From NCBI RefSeq assembly GCF_900107925.1, contig NZ_FNUJ01000010.1, positions 124,001-188,000 on the forward strand: a stretch of 64,000 bases of DNA. Direction: 5' to 3'. Positions 44,101-51,295 of this stretch are shown in pieces. The notes under the pieces were generated by a model. The model was not told the origin of the DNA. It saw nothing but the letters and a program-made list of their open reading frames with translations, and ran no database searches. Position 1 is the stretch's first letter. Each line of letters starts with the position of its first letter. The translations under genes were made by a program, and so were the position numbers. Origin of the DNA: Amycolatopsis pretoriensis. Its GTDB lineage: Bacteria > Actinomycetota > Actinomycetes > Mycobacteriales > Pseudonocardiaceae.

Positions 44101-45027
44101 CTAAGCCGCGGCAGAGGCACGCCGCAGCACAGCCTCCCGCCGGAACCGGCCAGGCGTAGTGCCCACCTCGGCGCGAAACGCGCGACCGAACGCCGACTCC
44201 GACCGATAACCCACCCGGTCCGCAACGGTCGCAACCGGCGCATCCGTGGTGGTCAGCAGCTCAGCCGCCGCCATCACGCGAGCCCGGGCCAGGAACGCGC
44301 CCACGGTCATCCCCGTCTCCCGGACGAACCGTCGCAGAAAAGTCGCACGGGACATCGAGGCCTGCCGACCGAGCCGCTCGATCGTCCAGTCCTGCCCCGG
44401 TTCGGCCAGAACGCTCCCGACCGCATCGGCGATGCCCGGATCGGTCACCGCCGTCCAAACGACGTCCGCGCCGCGGGCCGTGCGAAGCACCATCGCGAGC
44501 AGCACCGTGCACAGCGCGGCGAGGATCGCCGCCGTCCCGGACCCTTCGCGGCTCGCCTCCAAGCGCATCAGCGAACTGAGCGCGCGCAGGACCTCGTCGG
44601 TTTCGGCGGACTGCCCGAACGCCACGTGGATCGCCCCAGGCAGGCTGCGGAACAGCAGCGCGCCGGCGCCCGCGTTGACCGTGTAGTGCCCGCAGAACAG
44701 GTCGATCACCGGGTCGCCGCCGCGCTCGCTGCGCGTCGTGGCGAACGCGTCCCCGTCCGTCTCGACGATCCCCCGCGGCCGGCCCGGCCCCGCCGTGACC
44801 ACCCGGTGCGCGGCGCCGCTCGGGATCAGCACGACGTCGCCGGAGCGCAGTTCGAACACCTCGCGGCCGACGTACAGCCGGCACTCGCCGTCCAGGAGGA
44901 CGTGAAACGGCACTTCGAGCTCGCCGTAGCGGGCGATGTCCATCCGCGTGGCCGCCCCGAGCAGGCAGTGCTTCTCGAGCGTCGCTCCGAGCTGGGCCAT
45001 GCGCAGCAACCGGCTGATGGTGTCCAC
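44101..45027 (-). CDS. rclR: AraC-family regulator with cupin domain, RclR-like
   Basis: A 308-residue regulator: an N-terminal cupin sensor (about 1-150), a helical linker, and a C-terminal AraC DNA-binding domain (WTIERLGRQASMSRATFLRRF and VADRVGYRSESAFGRAF). The start MDTISRLLRM, a Cys at position 21 and a Cys112 in LFCGHY align with E. coli RclR, where, from memory, Cys21 and Cys89 sense hypochlorous acid. It is divergent from an RclA-like reductase over 74 bp containing an 8-bp inverted repeat. Likely role: activates the reductase on oxidative chlorine or related stress. The sensing signal in this organism is inference. Confidence 0.85.
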   Translation of the reverse strand: MDTISRLLRMAQLGATLEKHCLLGAATRMDIARYGELEVPFHVLLDGECRLYVGREVFELRSGDVVLIPSGAAHRVVTAGPGRPRGIVETDGDAFATTRSERGGDPVIDLFCGHYTVNAGAGALLFRSLPGAIHVAFGQSAETDEVLRALSSLMRLEASREGSGTAAILAALCTVLLAMVLRTARGADVVWTAVTDPGIADAVGSVLAEPGQDWTIERLGRQASMSRATFLRRFVRETGMTVGAFLARARVMAAAELLTTTDAPVATVADRVGYRSESAFGRAFRAEVGTTPGRFRREAVLRRASAAA

Positions 45028-45050
45028 GGTGATACTTTGGGGCAGTTATC

Positions 45051-45076
45051 TGATCCGAACAAGCCTGGTCGGATCA
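45051..45076. promoter_or_regulatory. Inverted repeat operator between rclR-like and rclA-like genes
   Basis: TGATCCGA (45051-45058) and TCGGATCA (45069-45076) are perfect 8-base arms with a 10-base spacer, ending 26 bases before the reductase start. The only strong symmetry in the divergent region, so a good candidate operator for the AraC-type protein. Confidence 0.5.
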
Positions 45077-45101
45077 TCGCGGCCGAAGCAGACTCGGGCG
45101 C

Positions 45102-46478
45102 ATGGAAACCACCCAGCTCACCGCGGACGTCTTGGTCATCGGCTTCGGCAAAGGCGGGAAGACCGCCGCGCACGCCCTCGGCGACGCGGGTCAGCGCGTC
45201 GTCCTCGTCGAGCGCTCGGAGAACATGTACGGCGGCACCTGCCCGAACGTCGGCTGCGTGCCGACCAAGATGCTCGTCCACTACTCGACCGGCCGCCGCC
45301 TCGAAGACGACGCGCAGGAGTTCTTCGCCCGCTCCATCGAAGGCGTCCGCACCCTGACCAGTGCCTTCCGCGCGGGCAACTTCGCCTCGCTCGACGGGAA
45401 GGACACCGTCACCGTCATCACCGGCACCGCCCGGTTCGCCGACCCGCACACCGTCACCGTCGGCGAAGGGGACGACCGGATCACCGTCACCGCCCCGACG
45501 ATCATCCTCAGCACCGGTTCCGCGCCGGTCGTCCCGCCGATCCCGGGCCTGGCCACGAGCAAGCACCTGGTCAGCAGCACCGAGCTCACACAGGCGGCGA
45601 CGCTGCCCGAGCGGCTCGTGGTCGTCGGCGGCGGTTACCTCGGGCTCGAGTTCGCGTCGATCTACCAGCACTTCGGCACGCACGTCACCGTCCTCGAAGG
45701 AGCGCAGCGGCTGCTGCCGCGTGAGGACGAAGACATCGCCGAGGCCGCCCGCGAGATCCTCGAAGGCGACGGCATCCGGATCATCACCGGCGCCAAGATC
45801 ACGAAGGTCGAAGACAGCGGCGCCGTCGCGAAGGTCGTCTACGAAAAGGACGGCGAGACGCACGAAGTCGAGGCCGGCGCGCTGCTGCCGGCGACCGGCC
45901 GGCGTCCGGTCACCGACGGGCTGCGGCTCGACGCGGCCGGCGTCCGGACCACACCCGCCGGCGCCGTCGAGGTCGACGAGCACCTGCGCACGAACCAGCC
46001 GCACATCTTCGCCGTCGGCGACGTCAACGGCGGCCCGCAGTTCACCTACGTGGCCCTCGACGACGCCCGGATCGTGCTGGACCAGCTGCTCGGCGAAGGC
46101 AAGCGCACCACGGCCGACCGGGTCGCCGTGCCGCACACGCTGTTCACCACCCCGCCGCTGGCGACCGTCGGCCTGACCGAGCGCGAAGCCCGCGCGCAGG
46201 GCCGGAACATCAGGGTCGGCAAGAAGCGGGTGGCCGACATCGTCGCCATGCCCAGGGCCTACACCGTCGAAGAAACGCGCGGGATGATGAAGTTCGTCGT
46301 GGACGCCGACACCGACCTGGTCCTCGGCGCGGCGCTGCTGAGCATCGACGCCCAGGAGGTCGTCAACACCGTCGCGCTGGCCATCCGCCACGACGTGACC
46401 GCGACCGAGCTGCGCAACGCCATCTACACGCACCCGAGCTCGACCGAGGCGTTCAACGAGGTCATCCCTGTGCGGTGA
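45102..46478 (+). CDS. rclA: RclA-like flavin disulfide reductase
   Basis: A 458-residue pyridine nucleotide-disulfide oxidoreductase. It has an FAD-binding start (VIGFGKGGKTAA), the redox-active pair in MYGGTCPNVGCVPTK (Cys47, Cys52), an NADPH site (VVGGGYLGLEFAS), and a C-terminal dimerisation domain with QFTYVALDD, LLGEGKR and THPSSTEAFNE. These stretches follow E. coli RclA closely, including the GFGKGGK variant of the dinucleotide motif. RclA is reported to protect against hypochlorous acid and to reduce Cu(II). The neighbouring RclR-like gene supports orthology over mercuric reductase or lipoamide dehydrogenase. Confidence 0.9.
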   Translation: METTQLTADVLVIGFGKGGKTAAHALGDAGQRVVLVERSENMYGGTCPNVGCVPTKMLVHYSTGRRLEDDAQEFFARSIEGVRTLTSAFRAGNFASLDGKDTVTVITGTARFADPHTVTVGEGDDRITVTAPTIILSTGSAPVVPPIPGLATSKHLVSSTELTQAATLPERLVVVGGGYLGLEFASIYQHFGTHVTVLEGAQRLLPREDEDIAEAAREILEGDGIRIITGAKITKVEDSGAVAKVVYEKDGETHEVEAGALLPATGRRPVTDGLRLDAAGVRTTPAGAVEVDEHLRTNQPHIFAVGDVNGGPQFTYVALDDARIVLDQLLGEGKRTTADRVAVPHTLFTTPPLATVGLTEREARAQGRNIRVGKKRVADIVAMPRAYTVEETRGMMKFVVDADTDLVLGAALLSIDAQEVVNTVALAIRHDVTATELRNAIYTHPSSTEAFNEVIPVR

Positions 46479-46538
46479 GCACACCCGCGGCGGCATCCGG
46501 TGGGCACTTCCCCCATGGCCAGACCGGCGCCGCCGCCC

Positions 46539-46544
46539 TAGCGT
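46539..46544 (+). promoter_or_regulatory. Candidate -10 box (TAGCGT) for the oxidase operon
   Basis: CCGCCCTAGCGT ends here, 30 bases before the ATG and 14 before a GAGGAGG ribosome site. The same CCGCCCTAGCGT word precedes the small membrane protein gene at 56587, which supports a housekeeping-type promoter core. Confidence 0.4.
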
Positions 46545-46574
46545 GGGAACCCGGTGACGAGGAGGTTCCCGCGG

Positions 46575-47957
46575 ATGCTGATCGACGACCTGGCCGCCGT
46601 GCTGCCGGCGGACCGGCTGGTCCGTGACCCGGACGTCGTGGCGGGCTTCGCCCACGACGAGGCCGAGTGGGCGCCCTATGCCCGGCCCGCCGTGGTCGTC
46701 CGGCCGCACACCGCCGAAGAGGTCCAGGCCGTGGTCAAGGCCTGCCTGAGAACCCGCACGCCGCTGGTCACCCGCGGCGCGGGCACCGGCCTGTCCGGCG
46801 GGGCGAACGCCGTCGACGGCTGCGTCGTGCTGGTCACCGACCGGCTCACCGCCGTCAAGGAGATCAACGAGCGCGAGCGGTACGCCGTCGTCGAGCCCGG
46901 CGTCGTCAACGACGACCTGCGGGCCGCCTGCGCCGAGCGCGGGCTCTGGTACCCGCCCGATCCGGCCAGCTCGCCGTGGTCGACCATCGGCGGGAACGTC
47001 GCCACCAACGCCGGCGGCGTCTGCTGCGTCAAGTACGGCGTCACCCGCGACTACGTCCTCGGCCTGCAGGTCGTCACCGGCACCGGCGAGCTCGTCCGGC
47101 TCGGCCGCCGCACCGCGAAGGGCGTCGCCGGCTACGACCTGACCGGGCTCATGGTCGGGTCGGAGGGCACGCTCGGCGTCGTCACCGAAGTGACCGTGCG
47201 GCTGCGGCCGGCCCGCGCGGCCGAGCGGACGGTCGCCGGGTACTTCGACACGACCGTCGACGCCGGGCGGGCCGCCGCCGCGGTCGCGGCCCAGGGTGTG
47301 CTGCCCTCGGCGCTCGAACTCGTCGACCGGCACTGCCTGGCCGCGGTCGACCAGTGGAAGAACATGGGCCTGAGCGCCGACGCGAACGTCGTGCTCCTCG
47401 CCCGCACCGACGCTCCCGGCGCGCTCGGCGAGCACGAAGCCGCGGAAATCCTCGACTGCTTCGAGCAGGCCGGCGCGACCTGGGCCGCGCAGTCGACCGA
47501 CCAGGCCGAGGCCGACGCGCTGTTCGCCGCCCGCCGCCTGGCCTACCCCGCGCTCGAACGGCTCGGCCCGCTGCTCACCGAAGACGTCTGCGTCCCGACG
47601 CAGGCGGTGCCCGAGATGCTCGCCCGCATCGATGCCGCGGCGCGGCGCCACGGCGTCCACATCGCGAACGTCGCGCACATCGGCGACGGCAACCTGCACC
47701 CGCTGCTGGTCACGCCGGCCGGCGACGACACCGCACGGAAGAACGCCCAAGCCGCGTTCGACGACATCATCGCCGGCGCGCTCGACCTCGGCGGCACCGT
47801 CACCGGCGAGCACGGCGTCGGCCTGCTCAAGCAACCCGGCCTCGTGCGCGAACTCGGTCCCGAGGTGGTCGCGATGCACCGCGCGGTCAAGAAAGCCCTC
47901 GACCCGCAGAACATCCTCAACCCCGGCAAGGTCTTCCCCGAAGGGACACCCGCATGA
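46575..47957 (+). CDS. FAD-linked oxidase, GlcD/D-lactate dehydrogenase type
   Basis: A 460-residue flavoprotein of the glycolate oxidase GlcD / D-2-hydroxyacid dehydrogenase family. The PCMH FAD-binding fold shows PLVTRGAGTGLSGGAN and PWSTIGGNVATNAGG, and the C-terminal FAD-oxidase domain shows HIGDGNLHP and GEHGVGLLKQ ending with LDPQNILNPGK. Substrate is probably a D-2-hydroxy acid such as lactate or glycolate; no iron-sulfur partner is present. I chose ATG 46575, nine bases after GAGGAGG, over an upstream GTG at 46554 that overlaps the ribosome site. ATGA overlap couples it to the esterase. Confidence 0.9.
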   Translation: MLIDDLAAVLPADRLVRDPDVVAGFAHDEAEWAPYARPAVVVRPHTAEEVQAVVKACLRTRTPLVTRGAGTGLSGGANAVDGCVVLVTDRLTAVKEINERERYAVVEPGVVNDDLRAACAERGLWYPPDPASSPWSTIGGNVATNAGGVCCVKYGVTRDYVLGLQVVTGTGELVRLGRRTAKGVAGYDLTGLMVGSEGTLGVVTEVTVRLRPARAAERTVAGYFDTTVDAGRAAAAVAAQGVLPSALELVDRHCLAAVDQWKNMGLSADANVVLLARTDAPGALGEHEAAEILDCFEQAGATWAAQSTDQAEADALFAARRLAYPALERLGPLLTEDVCVPTQAVPEMLARIDAAARRHGVHIANVAHIGDGNLHPLLVTPAGDDTARKNAQAAFDDIIAGALDLGGTVTGEHGVGLLKQPGLVRELGPEVVAMHRAVKKALDPQNILNPGKVFPEGTPA

Positions 47958-49339
47958 TCGTCCGCACCACCTCCGGCGACGTCCGCGGCGAGCCGATCGC
48001 CACCGGCGTCCGGTTCCGCGGTCTCCCCTACGCCGCCGCACCCGAAGGCGAGCTGCGATTCGCGGCACCCGCGCCCGCGCCGGCGTGGGACGGCGTCCGC
48101 GACACGCGTGAGGCCGGACCCACCGCGCCGCAACGGCACCGGACGATCCCCGGCCTCGACCTCTCCGCCGTGGTCGGCGACGGCTGGCGGCCCGGCGGCG
48201 ACTACCTGACGGTCGACGTGTGGACGCCGGACCCGGGCGCGTCCGGGCTCCCGGTGCTGGTCTTCGTGCACGGCGGCGCGTTCATCGGCGGCACCGGGTC
48301 GGCCCCGGTCTACGACGGCACGGCGTTCACCCGCGGCGGCGCGGTGCTGGTGACCGTGCAGTACCGGCTGGGCATCGACGGCTTCCTGCCGCTCGACGGC
48401 GGCGAGACCAACCTCGGCCTGCGCGACCAGCTCGCCGCGCTGCACTGGGTCCAGGACAACATCACGGCGTTCGGCGGCGACCCGGCGAACGTGACGCTGT
48501 TCGGCGAGTCCGCGGGCGCGATCAGCGTCGCGTGCCTGCTCGGATCGCCGCTGTCGGCCGGGCTCTTCCACCGCGCGGTCGTCCAAAGTGGACACGCCAA
48601 CATGGTGCGGGGCCGGGCGGAGCTGGAGCGCGTGACGCAGTCGGTCGCCGCCGGCCTCGGCGTCGAACCCACCGCCTCGGCGTTCCGCAAGCTGAGCACC
48701 GAGCGGCTGCTCGACGCGCAGGACGCCCTGCTCAAGCCCGGCGGCGGCCCCGACCTGCGCGACGAAGACGGGCTGGACCGCAGTTTCGGCCTGAGCCCGT
48801 TCCTCCCGCTGGTCGGCGACGACGTCCTGCCGCGGCACCCGGGTGCGGCGATCCGCGCCGGTGCGGGCGCCGACGTCGACCTCGTCGCCGGGACGTGCCG
48901 CGAGGAGATGCTGCTGTACTTCGGCCCGACCGGGCTGCTCGACGTGCTCACCGACGAACAGGCCGTCGCGATGCTCTCGGCGTCACACCCGGACGCGGCG
49001 GGCGTGCTGCGCGGCTACGGCTTGGGCGACGGCCGGAAGGCGGGCCAGGTGTTCGTCGAGGCCATGACCGACCTCGTCTTCCGCGACGGCGTCAAGGAAC
49101 TCCTCGAGTGCCACCAGGGCCGCTCGTACCGGTACGAGTTCGAGTGGCGGGCCCCGCGGCTCGGCGCGTGCCACGGCATGGAGCTGCCGTTCGTCTTCGA
49201 CTCCCTCGCCGCGTCCGCCTCGCTCGTCGGCGACGAGCCACCGGCCGAGCTGGCCCGCGAAGTCAACGCCGCCTGGACGCGGTTCGCCGCCACCGGCGAC
49301 CCGGGCTGGTCCCCGACCGGGACGACGCACCTGGGCTGA
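47954..49339 (+). CDS. Carboxylesterase type B
   Basis: A 461-residue alpha/beta hydrolase of the para-nitrobenzyl-esterase family. It has FVHGGAF (oxyanion hole), the nucleophile elbow GESAGA (Ser186), and a late His in ACHGMELPFVF. Length is near the lower end of the family. No signal peptide is seen, so it is probably cytoplasmic. Middle gene of a coupled oxidase-esterase-regulator operon, which suggests joint use in breakdown of an ester that yields a hydroxy acid; that is inference. Confidence 0.9.
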   Translation: MIVRTTSGDVRGEPIATGVRFRGLPYAAAPEGELRFAAPAPAPAWDGVRDTREAGPTAPQRHRTIPGLDLSAVVGDGWRPGGDYLTVDVWTPDPGASGLPVLVFVHGGAFIGGTGSAPVYDGTAFTRGGAVLVTVQYRLGIDGFLPLDGGETNLGLRDQLAALHWVQDNITAFGGDPANVTLFGESAGAISVACLLGSPLSAGLFHRAVVQSGHANMVRGRAELERVTQSVAAGLGVEPTASAFRKLSTERLLDAQDALLKPGGGPDLRDEDGLDRSFGLSPFLPLVGDDVLPRHPGAAIRAGAGADVDLVAGTCREEMLLYFGPTGLLDVLTDEQAVAMLSASHPDAAGVLRGYGLGDGRKAGQVFVEAMTDLVFRDGVKELLECHQGRSYRYEFEWRAPRLGACHGMELPFVFDSLAASASLVGDEPPAELAREVNAAWTRFAATGDPGWSPTGTTHLG

Positions 49340-50901
49340 TGGACACCCACGGCCTGCGCGAGCTGTACGACCTCGTCCTGCGCCTGTCGGCGGTCCACGA
49401 CCTCGACGCGCTGGTGCAGGAGGTGGTCGACCACGCGCGGCGCCTGCTCGGCGTCGACGTCAGCTACCTCGCGCTGGCCGAGCCGGACGGTTCGCTCGTC
49501 ATCCGCGTCACCGACGGCTCGCTCGGCCCGCGGCTGCGCGGTGTCGTGCTGCCGCCGCACAGCGGGCTGGCCGGGCAGGTGGCCGGCACGGGCGAGCCGG
49601 TGCAGAGCGCCGACTACCTCGGCGACGCCGCTTTGACGCACCTGGGCGAGGTCGACCGCGTCGCCGAGGACGAGGGCCTGCGCACGATCCTCGGCGTGCC
49701 GTTGCGGTTGCGCGGCAAGGTGGCCGGCGTGCTGATGGTGTCGCAGCGGGCGGTGCGCCGGTTCACCGCGGCGGAGTCGTCGCTGCTGACGTCGCTGGGC
49801 TCGTTCGCCGCGATCGCGATCGAGAACGCCAAGCTGGTCACCGCACTGGCGGAGGCGAACGACCGGCTGGAGCGGGCCGTCCGGCTGCACGACCGGCTCG
49901 GCGAGGTGGCGCTGCACGGCGGCGCCGCCGAAGACGTCGTGGTGCCGCTGTCGGAGCTGGTGGGCGGGTTGGTGCTGGTCGCCGACGAGCACGACGACGT
50001 CCGCGCGGCCGCCCGCGCCGGCTCGCTGGTGGAGGGACGTCTCGACGGCGCACCGTCGGCGTTGTTCGCCGCCGCCCGGCGGACGCACGTGACCGAGCGG
50101 GTGGTGACCGTGCCGGTCGCGTCGGCGAACGCGTATTTCGGCGCGCTGCAGGTGATTCCCGACGCGCCGCTCGCCGAGGCGGACGTCCGGTTGCTGGAGC
50201 GGTCGGCGATGACCGTCGCGCTGGTGGCGTCGGTCGAGCGCGCCGAGCGCCGGACGGCCGAGGAGCTGGTCGAGCACCTCGTGACGCGCCGGGTTCGCGA
50301 AGTCCCGGCCTACGCGCGCGACCTGCGGCGTCCGCACCTGGTCGTGGTGAGCGAAGACCCGCGGCTGCGGAGCCTCGCCACGCTTTCGTCCACAGTGGAT
50401 GGTCGCCTGGTCGCCCTGGTCCGCGCCGACGAGGCGACGGTCCGCTCGTGGTCCCTGGGCACGACCGGTCTGGCGGGCCCGGCGACCGGGGCGGCCGCGC
50501 TGGCCGACGCGTACGACGACGCGGTCGCGTGCGTCCGGGTCTTGAACGCCTTGGGACGCAAGGGTTCCACCGCCTCGCCGGCCGACCTGGGTCCGTACCG
50601 CTACCTGCTGAGCCAAGCCGGGCGCGCGGAAGCCGGCACGTTCGTCACCCGCACGCTGGGCCCGCTGCTGGCCCACGACGAGGAGCGCGGCACGGACCTG
50701 GTCCACACGGCGGAGGTCTTCCTGCGCGCGGGCCGCCGCAAGACCCCGGCGGCCGAAGAGCTGACGATCCACCCGAACACGCTTTACCAGCGCCTGGACC
50801 GGATCACGGCGTTGCTGGGCGAAGGCTGGCAGGACGGCGATCGCGCGCTGGACGTCCACCTGGCCCTGCGCCTCCACCGCCTGGCCGCCGACCTCGCGTG
50901 A
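49339..50901 (+). CDS. GAF-domain regulator with PucR/CdaR-type C-terminal helix-turn-helix
   Basis: A 520-residue regulator. Residues about 10-170 form a GAF domain (VSYLALAEPDGSLVIRV through GVPLRLRGKVAGVLMVSQ), a second weaker sensory region follows, and the C-terminus ends in an HTH_30 domain (RKTPAAEELTIHPNTLYQRLDRI). Such proteins sense small molecules and control catabolic genes. The ATG shares a base with the esterase stop (TGATG), so it is probably the operon's own regulator. Confidence 0.88.
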   Translation: MDTHGLRELYDLVLRLSAVHDLDALVQEVVDHARRLLGVDVSYLALAEPDGSLVIRVTDGSLGPRLRGVVLPPHSGLAGQVAGTGEPVQSADYLGDAALTHLGEVDRVAEDEGLRTILGVPLRLRGKVAGVLMVSQRAVRRFTAAESSLLTSLGSFAAIAIENAKLVTALAEANDRLERAVRLHDRLGEVALHGGAAEDVVVPLSELVGGLVLVADEHDDVRAAARAGSLVEGRLDGAPSALFAAARRTHVTERVVTVPVASANAYFGALQVIPDAPLAEADVRLLERSAMTVALVASVERAERRTAEELVEHLVTRRVREVPAYARDLRRPHLVVVSEDPRLRSLATLSSTVDGRLVALVRADEATVRSWSLGTTGLAGPATGAAALADAYDDAVACVRVLNALGRKGSTASPADLGPYRYLLSQAGRAEAGTFVTRTLGPLLAHDEERGTDLVHTAEVFLRAGRRKTPAAEELTIHPNTLYQRLDRITALLGEGWQDGDRALDVHLALRLHRLAADLA

Positions 50902-51024
50902 CCCCCCTGTCGTCAACCCCTGTTCGGGCCGATTGACACAATGAGCGTGCGTCAGGGATCGTCGAGAGACGAAGAACACATTCCTCGTTTTTCCTCCGCG
51001 CAGACGAACCCACGGAGATGACCC

Positions 51025-51237
51025 ATGACGAATATCAAGGTGACGCTTTCCGGCGGTCCGGCAGAACTGGTCGAACGGCACCGGGAGTGGACGGTCGCCG
51101 GCCTCGGCGAAGTCGCGAAGGTCAGTTTCGGCGCCGGCTACGAGCATTTCTCCCACGAAGGCGAGTTCACGACGACCACCGGCGGCGACCAGGTCCCGGT
51201 GTTCGCGTGGTGCGGCCGCACCCGGGTCGCCGAATAA
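51025..51237 (+). CDS. Small conserved protein, DUF5988-like
   Basis: A 70-residue protein containing GGPAELVERH, GYEHFSHEGEF and a C-terminal VPVFAWCGRTRVAE. This matches my memory of a short actinomycete family (DUF5988) of unknown function, often found near regulators or secondary-metabolite genes. The ATG lies after CGGAG. A TTGACA (50933-50938) could be a -35 box but I find no matching -10. It is a single gene closed by a long hairpin. Confidence 0.75.
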   Translation: MTNIKVTLSGGPAELVERHREWTVAGLGEVAKVSFGAGYEHFSHEGEFTTTTGGDQVPVFAWCGRTRVAE

Positions 51238-51244
51238 CCCGGGT

Positions 51245-51292
51245 TGTCGTGAGTGGTAATTCGGGTTCTAACCCGAATTACCACTCACGACA
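51245..51292. terminator. Perfect 23-bp-stem hairpin at a convergent junction
   Basis: Arms 51245-51267 and 51270-51292 pair perfectly, with only CT at the centre. It begins 7 bases after the small gene's stop and ends 3 bases before the phosphoesterase stop on the other strand, so it can end both transcripts. The arm core is GTCGTGAGTGGTAATTCGG. Confidence 0.75.
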
Positions 51293-51295
51293 TCT

